Source of the DNA: Henricia sp. BOLD:AAB3569
Lineage: Eukaryota > Echinodermata > Asteroidea > Spinulosida > Echinasteridae
Assembly (NCBI GenBank): GCA_037783545.1
Contig: JBBELK010001485.1
Span: 36,113 to 100,112, forward strand
Direction: 5' to 3'
Length of the DNA stretch: 64,000 bases
Part shown: positions 47,688 to 59,892 of the stretch, one piece after another
Position numbering within the stretch: the first letter of the stretch is position 1
How the letters are laid out: each line of letters begins with the position of its first letter
Notes under the pieces: generated by a model
What the model saw: only the letters and a program-made list of their open reading frames with translations
The model's database searches: none
What the model was told of the DNA's origin: nothing
Position numbers and translations under genes: made by a program

Positions 47688-50021
47688 TTGAAGTTTGTCT
47701 GGAAATTCCTTCAGTTCCAAAATAGCGACCACTTCAGACGCAATGTTTCTCGAAAGCGGCGTCTGCTTGTGCGAAAACTGTGCCGGCAGGGAGTTTTTGC
47801 TAGATTCGACGATAACTCGGTCGGTATAAACGGGAAATTGCTGACATTTGCAGAACACGTTTGGGATATAGAGTTGTTTAAGCAGGCAAAATTTGAAGTC
47901 TGTCTGGAAATTCCTTCAGTTCCAAAATAGCGACCACTTCAGACGCAATGTTTCCCGAAAGTGGCGTCTGCTTGTGCTAAAACTGTGCCGGCAGGGAGTT
48001 TTTGCTAGATTCGACGATAACTCGGTCGGTTTAAACGGGAAATTTGTGACATTTGCAGAACACGTTTGGGATATAGAGTTGTTATAGCAGGCGAAATTTG
48101 AAGTTTGTCTGGAAATTCCTTCAGTTCCAAAATAGCGACCACTTCAGACGCAATGTTTCCCGAAAGAGGCGTCTGCTTGTGCGAAAACTGTGCCGGCAGG
48201 GAGTTTTTGCTAGATTCGACGATAACTCGATCGGTTTGAACGGGAAATTGCTGAAATTTGCAGAACACGTTTGGGATATAGAGTTGTTATAGCAAGCAAA
48301 ATTTGAAGTTTGTCTGGAAATTCCTTCAGTTCCAAGATAGCGACCACTTCAGACGCAATGTTTCCCGAAAGCGGCGTCTGCTTGTGCGAAAACTGTGCCG
48401 GCAGGGAGTTTTTGCTAGATTCGACGATAACTCGGTCGGTTTAAACGGAAAATTGCTGAAATTTGCAGAACACGTTTGGGATATAGAGTTGTTTAAGCAG
48501 GCACAATTTGAAGTCTGTCTGGAAATTCCTTCAGTTCCAAAATAGCGACCACTTCAGACGCAATGTTTCCCGAAAGTGGCGTCTGCTTGTGCTAAAACTG
48601 TGCCGGCAGGGAGTTTTTGCTAGATTCGACGATAACTCGGTCGGTTTAAACGGGAAATTGGTGACATTTGCAGAACACGTTTGGGATATAGAGTTGTTAT
48701 AGCAGGCGAAATTTGAAGTTTGTCTGGAAATTCCTTCAGTTCCAAAATAGCGACCACTTCAGACGCAATGTTTCCCGAAAGAGGCGTCTGCTTGTGCGAA
48801 AACTGTGCCGGCAGGGAGTTTTTGCTAGATTCGACGATAACTCGGTCGGTTTAAACGGGAAATTGCTGAAATTTGCAGAACACGTTTGGGATATAGAGTT
48901 GTTATAGCAGGCGAAATTTGAAGTTTGTCTGGAAATTCCTTCAGTTCCAAAATAGCGACCACTTCAGACGCAATGTTTCCCGAAAGCGGCGTCTGCTTGT
49001 GCGAAAACTGTGCTATATTCGACGATAACTCGATCGGTTTGAACGGGAAATTGCTGAAATTTGCAGAACACGTTTGGGATATAGAGTTGTTATAGCAGGC
49101 AAAATTTGAAGTTTGTCTGGAAATTCCTTCAGTTCCAAAATAGCGACCACTTCAGACGCAATGTTTCCCGAAAGAGGCGTCTGCTTGTGCGAAAACTGTG
49201 CCGGCAGGGAGTTTTTGCTAGATTCGACGATAACTCGATCGGTTTGAACGGGAAATTGCTGAAATTTGCAGAACACGTTTGGGATATAGAGTTGTTATAG
49301 CAGGCAAAATTTGAAGTTTGTCTGGAAATTCCTTCAGTTCCAAAATAGCGACCACTTCAGACGCAATATTTCCCAAAAGCGGCGTCTGCTTGTGCTAAAA
49401 CTGTGCCGGCAGGGAGTTCTTGCTAGATTCGACGATAACTCGGTCGGTTTAAACGGGAAATTGCTGAAATTTGCAGAACACGTTTGGGATATAGAGTTGT
49501 TATAGCAGGCGAAATTTGAAGTTTGTCTGGAAATTCCTTCAGTTCCAAAATAGCGACCACTTCAGACGCAATGTTTCTCGAAAGCGGCGTCTGCTTGTGC
49601 GAAAACTGTGCAGGCAGGGAGTTTTTGCTAGATTCGACGATAACTCGGTCGGTTTAAACGGGAAATTGCTGACATTTGCAGAACACGTTTGGGATATAGA
49701 GTTGTTATAGCAGGCGAAATTTGAAGTCTGTCTGGAAATTCCTTCAGTTCCAAAATAGCGACCACTTCAGACGCAATGTTTCCCGAAAGAGGCGTCTGCT
49801 TGTGCGAAAACTGTGCCGGCAGGGAGTTTTTGCTAGATTCGACGATAACTCGGTCGGTTTAAACGGGAAATTGCTGACATTTGCAGAACACGTTTGGGAT
49901 ATAGAGTTGTTATAGCAGGCGAAATTTGAAGTTTGTCTGGAAATTCCTTCAGTTCCAAAATAGCGACCACTTCAGACACAATGTTTCCCGAAAGCGGCGT
50001 CTGCTTGTGCGAAAACTGTGC
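47546..50021 (+). repeat. 2,443-bp tandem duplication, unit 2
   Basis: This repeats unit 1 monomer for monomer, ending in the S unit at 49926, which carries the ACACAATG change. The hybrid monomer at 47483 joins the two units. Confidence 0.88.
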
Positions 50022-50729
50022 TATATTCGACGATAACTCGATCGGTTTGAACGGGAAATTGCTGAAATTTGCAGAACACGTTTGGGATATAGAGTTGTTA
50101 TAGCAGGCAAAATTTGAAGTTTGTCTGGAAATTCCTTCAGTTCCAAAATAGCGACCACTTCAGACGCAATGTTTTCCGAAAGAGGCGTCTGCTTGTGCGA
50201 AAACTGTGCCGGCAGGGAGTTTTTGCTAGATTCGACGATAACTCGATCGGTTTGAAAGGGAAATTGCTGAAATTTGCAGAACACGTTTGGGATATAGAGT
50301 TGTTATAGCAGGCAAAATTTGAAGTTTGTCTGGAAATTCCTTCAGTTCCAAAATAGCGACCACTTCAGACGCAATATTTCCCAAAAGCGGCGTCTGCTTG
50401 TGCGAAAACTGTGCCGGCAGGGAGTTTTTGCTAGATTCGACGATAACTCGGTCGGTTTAAACGGGAAATTGCTGACATTTGCAGAACACGTTTGGGATAT
50501 AGAGTTGTTTAAGCAGGCAAAATTTGAAGTCTGTCTGGAAATTCCTTCAGTTCCAAAATAGCGACCACTTCAGACGCAATGTTTCCCGAAAGTGGCGTCT
50601 GCTTGTGCTAAAACTGTGCCGGCAGGGAGTTTTTGCTAGATTCGACGATAACTCGGTCGGTTTAAACGGGAAATTGCTGAAATTTGCAGAACACGTTTGG
50701 GATATAGAGTTGTTATAAGCAGGCGAAAT

Positions 50730-51345
50730 TTGAAGTTTGTCTGGAAATTCCTTCAGTTCCAAAATAGCGACCACTTCAGACGCAATGTTTCTCGAAAGCG
50801 GCGTCTGCTTGTGCGAAAACTGTGCCGGCAGGGAGTTTTTGCTAGATTCGACGATAACTCGGTCGGTATAAACGGGAAATTGCTGACATTTGCAGAACAC
50901 GTTTGGGATATAGAGTTGTTTAAGCAGGCAAAATTTGAAGTCTGTCTGGAAATTCCTTCAGTTCCAAAATAGCGACCACTTCAGACGCAATGTTTCCCGA
51001 AAGTGGCGTCTGCTTGTGCTAAAACTGTGCCGGCAGGGAGTTTTTGCTAGATTCGACGATAACTCGGTCGGTATAAACGGGAAATTGCTGACATTTGCAG
51101 AACACGTTTGGGATATAGAGTTGTTTAAGCAGGCAAAATTTGAAGTCTGTCTGGAAATTCCTTCAGTTCCAAAATAGCGACCACTTCAGACGCAATGTTT
51201 CCCGAAAGTGGCGTCTGCTTGTGCTAAAACTGTGCCGGCAGGGAGTTTTTGCTAGATTCGACGATAACTCGGTCGGTTTAAACGGGAAATTGCTGAAATT
51301 TGCAGAACACGTTTGGGATATAGAGTTGTTATAAGCAGGCGAAAT
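50730..51345 (+). repeat. 616-bp local tandem duplication, first unit
   Basis: Units I (50730), W/I hybrid (50935), w (51140) are followed by I (51346) and W (51551). The TTATAAGCAGG insertion precedes I at both 50716 and 51332, giving 616 bp (three monomers plus one base). The hybrid 50935 begins as W (GAAAGTGG, GCTAAAA) and ends as I (GGTATAAAC, GCTGAC, TTTAAG), with the switch between about 51021 and 51072. Confidence 0.83.
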
Positions 51346-54300
51346 TTGAAGTTTGTCTGGAAATTCCTTCAGTTCCAAAATAGCGACCACTTCAGACGCA
51401 ATGTTTCTCGAAAGCGGCGTCTGCTTGTGCGAAAACTGTGCCGGCAGGGAGTTTTTGCTAGATTCGACGATAACTCGGTCGGTATAAACGGGAAATTGCT
51501 GACATTTGCAGAACACGTTTGGGATATAGAGTTGTTTAAGCAGGCAAAATTTGAAGTCTGTCTGGAAATTCCTTCAGTTCCAAAATAGCGACCACTTCAG
51601 ACGCAATGTTTCCCGAAAGTGGCGTCTGCTTGTGCTAAAACTGTGCCGGCAGGGAGTTTTTGCTAGATTCGACGATAACTCGGTCGGTTTAAACGGGAAA
51701 TTGGTGACATTTGCAGAACACGTTTGGGATATAGAGTTGTTATAGCAGGCGAAATTTGAAGTTTGTCTGGAAATTCCTTCAGTTCCAAAATAGCGACCAC
51801 TTCAGACGCAATGTTTCCCGAAAGAGGCGTCTGCTTGTGCGAAAACTGTGCCGGCAGGGAGTTTTTGCTAGATTCGACGATAACTCGATCGGTTTGAACG
51901 GGAAATTGCTGAAATTTGCAGAACACGTTTGGGATATAGAGTTGTTATAGCAAGCAAAATTTGAAGTTTGTCTGGAAATTCCTTCAGTTCCAAGATAGCG
52001 ACCACTTCAGACGCAATGTTTCCCGAAAGCGGCGTCTGCTTGTGCGAAAACTGTGCCGGCAGGGAGTTTTTGCTAGATTCGACGATAACTCGGTCGGTTT
52101 AAACGGAAAATTGCTGAAATTTGCAGAACACGTTTGGGATATAGAGTTGTTTAAGCAGGCACAATTTGAAGTCTGTCTGGAAATTCCTTCAGTTCCAAAA
52201 TAGCGACCACTTCAGACGCAATGTTTCCCGAAAGTGGCGTCTGCTTGTGCTAAAACTGTGCCGGCAGGGAGTTTTTGCTAGATTCGACGATAACTCGGTC
52301 GGTTTAAACGGGAAATTGGTGACATTTGCAGAACACGTTTGGGATATAGAGTTGTTATAGCAGGCGAAATTTGAAGTTTGTCTGGAAATTCCTTCAGTTC
52401 CAAAATAGCGACCACTTCAGACGCAATGTTTCCCGAAAGAGGCGTCTGCTTGTGCGAAAACTGTGCCGGCAGGGAGTTTTTGCTAGATTCGACGATAACT
52501 CGGTCGGTTTAAACGGGAAATTGCTGAAATTTGCAGAACACGTTTGGGATATAGAGTTGTTATAGCAGGCGAAATTTGAAGTTTGTCTGGAAATTCCTTC
52601 AGTTCCAAAATAGCGACCACTTCAGACGCAATGTTTCCCGAAAGCGGCGTCTGCTTGTGCGAAAACTGTGCTATATTCGACGATAACTCGATCGGTTTGA
52701 ACGGGAAATTGCTGAAATTTGCAGAACACGTTTGGGATATAGAGTTGTTATAGCAGGCAAAATTTGAAGTTTGTCTGGAAATTCCTTCAGTTCCAAAATA
52801 GCGACCACTTCAGACGCAATGTTTCCCGAAAGAGGCGTCTGCTTGTGCGAAAACTGTGCCGGCAGGGAGTTTTTGCTAGATTCGACGATAACTCGATCGG
52901 TTTGAACGGGAAATTGCTGAAATTTGCAGAACACGTTTGGGATATAGAGTTGTTATAGCAGGCAAAATTTGAAGTTTGTCTGGAAATTCCTTCAGTTCCA
53001 AAATAGCGACCACTTCAGACGCAATATTTCCCAAAAGCGGCGTCTGCTTGTGCTAAAACTGTGCCGGCAGGGAGTTCTTGCTAGATTCGACGATAACTCG
53101 GTCGGTTTAAACGGGAAATTGCTGAAATTTGCAGAACACGTTTGGGATATAGAGTTGTTATAGCAGGCGAAATTTGAAGTTTGTCTGGAAATTCCTTCAG
53201 TTCCAAAATAGCGACCACTTCAGACGCAATGTTTCTCGAAAGCGGCGTCTGCTTGTGCGAAAACTGTGCAGGCAGGGAGTTTTTGCTAGATTCGACGATA
53301 ACTCGGTCGGTTTAAACGGGAAATTGCTGACATTTGCAGAACACGTTTGGGATATAGAGTTGTTATAGCAGGCGAAATTTGAAGTCTGTCTGGAAATTCC
53401 TTCAGTTCCAAAATAGCGACCACTTCAGACGCAATGTTTCCCGAAAGAGGCGTCTGCTTGTGCGAAAACTGTGCCGGCAGGGAGTTTTTGCTAGATTCGA
53501 CGATAACTCGGTCGGTTTAAACGGGAAATTGCTGACATTTGCAGAACACGTTTGGGATATAGAGTTGTTATAGCAGGCGAAATTTGAAGTTTGTCTGGAA
53601 ATTCCTTCAGTTCCAAAATAGCGACCACTTCAGACACAATGTTTCCCGAAAGCGGCGTCTGCTTGTGCGAAAACTGTGCTATATTCGACGATAACTCGAT
53701 CGGTTTGAACGGGAAATTGCTGAAATTTGCAGAACACGTTTGGGATATAGAGTTGTTATAGCAGGCAAAATTTGAAGTTTGTCTGGAAATTCCTTCAGTT
53801 CCAAAATAGCGACCACTTCAGACGCAATGTTTTCCGAAAGAGGCGTCTGCTTGTGCGAAAACTGTGCCGGCAGGGAGTTTTTGCTAGATTCGACGATAAC
53901 TCGATCGGTTTGAAAGGGAAATTGCTGAAATTTGCAGAACACGTTTGGGATATAGAGTTGTTATAGCAGGCAAAATTTGAAGTTTGTCTGGAAATTCCTT
54001 CAGTTCCAAAATAGCGACCACTTCAGACGCAATATTTCCCAAAAGCGGCGTCTGCTTGTGCGAAAACTGTGCCGGCAGGGAGTTTTTGCTAGATTCGACG
54101 ATAACTCGGTCGGTTTAAACGGGAAATTGCTGACATTTGCAGAACACGTTTGGGATATAGAGTTGTTTAAGCAGGCAAAATTTGAAGTCTGTCTGGAAAT
54201 TCCTTCAGTTCCAAAATAGCGACCACTTCAGACGCAATGTTTCCCGAAAGTGGCGTCTGCTTGTGCTAAAACTGTGCCGGCAGGGAGTTTTTGCTAGATT

Positions 54301-54387
54301 CGACGATAACTCGGTCGGTTTAAACGGGAAATTGCTGAAATTTGCAGAACACGTTTGGGATATAGAGTTGTTATAAGCAGGCGAAAT
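51346..54387 (+). repeat. Array segment I-W-N-D-W-B-S-N-q-C-R-S-F-Q-w
   Basis: Unit starts: 51346 I, 51551 W, 51756 N, 51961 D, 52166 W, 52371 B, 52576 S, 52764 N, 52969 q, 53174 C, 53379 R, 53584 S (ACACAATG), 53772 F, 53977 Q, 54182 w. From 52371 on it matches 48713-50729 at a 3,658-bp offset. The TTATAAGCAGG insertion recurs at 54375. Confidence 0.82.
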
Positions 54388-57300
54388 TTGAAGTTTGTCT
54401 GGAAATTCCTTCAGTTCCAAAATAGCGACCACTTCAGACGCAATGTTTCTCGAAAGCGGCGTCTGCTTGTGCGAAAACTGTGCCGGCAGGGAGTTTTTGC
54501 TAGATTCGACGATAACTCGGTCGGTATAAACGGGAAATTGCTGACATTTGCAGAACACGTTTGGGATATAGAGTTGTTTAAGCAGGCAAAATTTGAAGTC
54601 TGTCTGGAAATTCCTTCAGTTCCAAAATAGCGACCACTTCAGACGCAATGTTTCCCGAAAGTGGCGTCTGCTTGTGCTAAAACTGTGCCGGCAGGGAGTT
54701 TTTGCTAGATTCGACGATAACTCGGTCGGTTTAAACGGGAAATTGGTGACATTTGCAGAACACGTTTGGGATATAGAGTTGTTATAGCAGGCGAAATTTG
54801 AAGTTTGTCTGGAAATTCCTTCAGTTCCAAAATAGCGACCACTTCAGACGCAATGTTTCCCGAAAGAGGCGTCTGCTTGTGCGAAAACTGTGCCGGCAGG
54901 GAGTTTTTGCTAGATTCGACGATAACTCGATCGGTTTGAACGGGAAATTGCTGAAATTTGCAGAACACGTTTGGGATATAGAGTTGTTATAGCAAGCAAA
55001 ATTTGAAGTTTGTCTGGAAATTCCTTCAGTTCCAAGATAGCGACCACTTCAGACGCAATGTTTCCCGAAAGCGGCGTCTGCTTGTGCGAAAACTGTGCCG
55101 GCAGGGAGTTTTTGCTAGATTCGACGATAACTCGGTCGGTTTAAACGGAAAATTGCTGAAATTTGCAGAACACGTTTGGGATATAGAGTTGTTTAAGCAA
55201 GCACAATTTGAAGTCTGTCTGGAAATTCCTTCAGTTCCAAAATAGCGACCACTTCAGACGCAATGTTTCCCGAAAGTGGCGTCTGCTTGTGCTAAAACTG
55301 TGCCGGCAGGGAGTTTTTGCTAGATTCGACGATAACTCGGTCGGTTTAAACGGGAAATTGCTGAAATTTGCAGAACACGTTTGGGATATAGAGTTGTTAT
55401 AGCAGGCGAAATTTTAAGTTTGTCTGGAAATTCCTTCAGTTCCAAAATAGCGACCACTTCAGACGCAATGTTTCTCGAAAGCGGCGTCTGCTTGTGCGAA
55501 AACTGTGCCGGCAGGGAGTTTTTGCTAGATTCGACGATAACTCGGTCGGTTTAAACGGGAAATTGCTGAAATTTGCAGAACACGTTTGGGATATAGAGTT
55601 GTTATAGCCGGCGAAATTTGAAGTTTGTCTGGAAATTCCTTCAGTTCCAAAATAGCGACCACTTCAGACGCAATGTTTCTCGAAAGCGGCGTCTGCTTGT
55701 GCGAAAACTGTGCCGGCAGGGAGTTTTTGCTAGATTCGACGATAACTCGGTCGGTATAAACGGGAAATTGCTGACATTTGCAGAACACGTTTGGGATATA
55801 GAGTTGTTTAAGCAGGCAAAATTTGAAGTCTGTCTGGAAATTCCTTCAGTTCCAAAATAGCGACCACTTCAGACGCAATGTTTCCCGAAAGTGGCGTCTG
55901 CTTGTGCTAAAACTGTGCCGGCAGGGAGTTTTTGCTAGATTCGACGATAACTCGGTCGGTTTAAACGGGAAATTGGTGACATTTGCAGAACACGTTTGGG
56001 ATATAGAGTTGTTATAGCAGGCGAAATTTGAAGTTTGTCTGGAAATTCCTTCAGTTCCAAAATAGCGACCACTTCAGACGCAATGTTTCCCGAAAGAGGC
56101 GTCTGCTTGTGCGAAAACTGTGCCGGCAGGGAGTTTTTGCTAGATTCGACGATAACTCGATCGGTTTGAACGGGAAATTGCTGAAATTTGCAGAACACGT
56201 TTGGGATATAGAGTTGTTATAGCAAGCAAAATTTGAAGTTTGTCTGGAAATTCCTTCAGTTCCAAGATAGCGACCACTTCAGACGCAATGTTTCCCGAAA
56301 GCGGCGTCTGCTTGTGCGAAAACTGTGCCGGCAGGGAGTTTTTGCTAGATTCGACGATAACTCGGTCGGTTTAAACGGAAAATTGCTGAAATTTGCAGAA
56401 CACGTTTGGGATATAGAGTTGTTTAAGCAGGCACAATTTGAAGTCTGTCTGGAAATTCCTTCAGTTCCAAAATAGCGACCACTTCAGACGCAATGTTTCC
56501 CGAAAGTGGCGTCTGCTTGTGCTAAAACTGTGCCGGCAGGGAGTTTTTGCTAGATTCGACGATAACTCGGTCGGTTTAAACGGGAAATTGGTGACATTTG
56601 CAGAACACGTTTGGGATATAGAGTTGTTATAGCAGGCGAAATTTGAAGTTTGTCTGGAAATTCCTTCAGTTCCAAAATAGCGACCACTTCAGACGCAATG
56701 TTTCCCGAAAGAGGCGTCTGCTTGTGCGAAAACTGTGCCGGCAGGGAGTTTTTGCTAGATTCGACGATAACTCGGTCGGTTTAAACGGGAAATTGCTGAA
56801 ATTTGCAGAACACGTTTGGGATATAGAGTTGTTATAGCAGGCGAAATTTGAAGTTTGTCTGGAAATTCCTTCAGTTCCAAAATAGCGACCACTTCAGACG
56901 CAATGTTTCCCGAAAGCGGCGTCTGCTTGTGCGAAAACTGTGCTATATTCGACGATAACTCGATCGGTTTGAACGGGAAATTGCTGAAATTTGCAGAACA
57001 CGTTTGGGATATAGAGTTGTTATAGCAGGCAAAATTTGAAGTTTGTCTGGAAATTCCTTCAGTTCCAAAATAGCGACCACTTCAGACGCAATGTTTCCCG
57101 AAAGAGGCGTCTGCTTGTGCGAAAACTGTGCCGGCAGGGAGTTTTTGCTAGATTCGACGATAACTCGATCGGTTTGAACGGGAAATTGCTGAAATTTGCA
57201 GAACACGTTTGGGATATAGAGTTGTTATAGCAGGCAAAATTTGAAGTTTGTCTGGAAATTCCTTCAGTTCCAAAATAGCGACCACTTCAGACGCAATATT

Positions 57301-58248
57301 TCCCAAAAGCGGCGTCTGCTTGTGCTAAAACTGTGCCGGCAGGGAGTTCTTGCTAGATTCGACGATAACTCGGTCGGTTTAAACGGGAAATTGCTGAAAT
57401 TTGCAGAACACGTTTGGGATATAGAGTTGTTATAGCAGGCGAAATTTGAAGTTTGTCTGGAAATTCCTTCAGTTCCAAAATAGCGACCACTTCAGACGCA
57501 ATGTTTCTCGAAAGCGGCGTCTGCTTGTGCGAAAACTGTGCAGGCAGGGAGTTTTTGCTAGATTCGACGATAACTCGGTCGGTTTAAACGGGAAATTGCT
57601 GAAATTTGCAGAACACGTTTGGGATATAGAGTTGTTTAAGCAGGCAAAATTTGAAGTCTGTCTGGAAATTCCTTCAGTTCCAAAATAGCGACCACTTCAG
57701 ACGCAATGTTTCCCGAAAGTGGCGTCTGCTTGTGCTAAAACTGTGCCGGCAGGGAGTTTTTGCTAGATTCGACGATAACTCGGTCGGTTTAAACGGGAAA
57801 TTGGTGACATTTGCAGAACACGTTTGGGATATAGAGTTGTTATAGCAGGCGAAATTTGAAGTTTGTCTGGAAATTCCTTCAGTTCCAAAATAGCGACCAC
57901 TTCAGACGCAATGTTTCCCGAAAGAGGCGTCTGCTTGTGCGAAAACTGTGCCGGCAGGGAGTTTTTGCTAGATTCGACGATAACTCGGTCGGTTTAAACG
58001 GGAAATTGCTGAAATTTGCAGAACACGTTTGGGATATAGAGTTGTTATAGCAGGCGAAATTTGAAGTTTGTCTGGAAATTCCTTCAGTTCCAAAATAGCG
58101 ACCACTTCAGACGCAATGTTTCCCGAAAGCGGCGTCTGCTTGTGCGAAAACTGTGCTATATTCGACGATAACTCGATCGGTTTGAACGGGAAATTGCTGA
58201 AATTTGCAGAACACGTTTGGGATATAGAGTTGTTATAGCAGGCAAAAT
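54388..58248 (+). repeat. Array segment I-W-N-D-w-T, I-W-N-D, W-B-S-N-q-C, W-B-S
   Basis: This stretch is two standard cassettes in series with almost no length variation. Private point changes include AGCAAGCACAATT at about 55198 and TAGCCGGCG at about 55608. The C unit 57446 ends GCTGAAATTT instead of GCTGACATTT, a form shared only with 60901. Confidence 0.8.
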
Positions 58249-59070
58249 TTGAAGTTTGTCTGGAAATTCCTTCAGTTCCAAAATAGCAACCACTTCAGAC
58301 GCAATGTTTTCCGAAAGAGGCGTCTGCTTGTGCGAAAACTGTGCCGGCAGGGAGTTTTTGCTAGATTCGACGATAACTCGATCGGTTTTGAAAGGGAAAT
58401 TGCTGAAATTTGCAGAACACGTTTGGGATATAGAGTTGTTATAGCAGGCAAAATTTGAAGTTTGTCTGGAAATTCCTTCAGTTCCAAAATAGCGACCACT
58501 TCAGACGCAATATTTCCCAAAAGCGGCGTCTGCTTGTGCGAAAACTGTGCCGGCAGGGAGTTTTTGCTAGATTCGACGATAACTCGGTCGGTTTTAAACG
58601 GGAAATTGCTGACATTTGCAGAACACGTTTGGGATATAGAGTTGTTTAAGCAGGCAAAATTTGAAGTCTGTCTGGAAATTCCTTCAGTTCCAAAATAGCG
58701 ACCACTTCAGACGCAATGTTTCCCGAAAGTGGCGTCTGCTTGTGCTAAAACTGTGCCGGCAGGGAGTTTTTGCTAGATTCGACGATAACTCGGTCGGTTT
58801 AAACGGGAAATTGCTGAAATTTGCAGAACACGTTTGGGATATAGAGTTGTTATAGCAGGCGAAATTTTAAGTTTGTCTGGAAATTCCTTCAGTTCCAAAA
58901 TAGCGACCACTTCAGACGCAATGTTTCTCGAAAGCGGCGTCTGCTTGTGCGAAAACTGTGCCGGCAGGGAGTTTTTGCTAGATTCGACGATAACTCGGTC
59001 GGTTTAAACGGGAAATTGCTGAAATTTGCAGAACACGTTTGGGATATAGAGTTGTTATAGCAGGCGAAAT

Positions 59071-59892
59071 TTGAAGTTTGTCTGGAAATTCCTTCAGTTC
59101 CAAAATAGCGACCACTTCAGACGCAATGTTTCTCGAAAGCGGCGTCTGCTTGTGCGAAAACTGTGCCGGCAGGGAGTTTTTGCTAGATTCGACGATAACT
59201 CGGTCGGTAATAAACGGGAAATTGCTGACATTTGCAGAACACGTTTGGGATATAGAGTTGTTTAAGCAGGCAAAATTTGAAGTCTGTCTGGAAATTCCTT
59301 CAGTTCCAAAATAGCGACCACTTCAGACGCAATGTTTCCCGAAAGTGGCGTCTGCTTGTGCTAAAACTGTGCCGGCAGGGTGTTTTTGCTAGATTCGACG
59401 ATAACTCGGTCGGTTTAAACGGGAAATTGGTGACATTTGCAGAACACGTTTGGGATATAGAGTTGTTATAGCAGGCGAAATTTGAAGTTTGTCTGGAAAT
59501 TCCTTCAGTTCCAAAATAGCGACCACTTCAGACGCAATGTTTCTCGAAAGCGGCGTCTGCTTGTGCGAAAACTGTGCCGGCAGGGAGTTTTTGCTAGATT
59601 CGAACGATAACTCGGTCGGTATAAACGGGAAATTGCTGACATTTGCAGAACACGTTTGGGATATAGAGTTGTTTAAGCAGGCAAAATTTGAAGTCTGTCT
59701 GGAAATTCCTTCAGTTCCAAAATAGCGACCACTTCAGACGCAATGTTTCCCGAAAGTGGCGTCTGCTTGTGCTAAAACTGTGCCGGCAGGGTGTTTTTGC
59801 TAGATTCGACGATAACTCGGTCGGTTTAAACGGGAAATTGGTGACATTTGCAGAACACGTTTGGGATATAGAGTTGTTATAGCAGGCGAAAT
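59071..59892 (+). repeat. I-W dimer duplicated in tandem (about 411 bp each)
   Basis: I (59071) and W (59277) are followed by I (59482) and W (59688). Both W units carry the rare GGGTGTTTTT. The two I units differ by separate single-base insertions (GGTAATAAAC in the first, TTCGAACGATAA in the second), so those indels arose after the dimer was copied, or are read errors. Confidence 0.82.
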
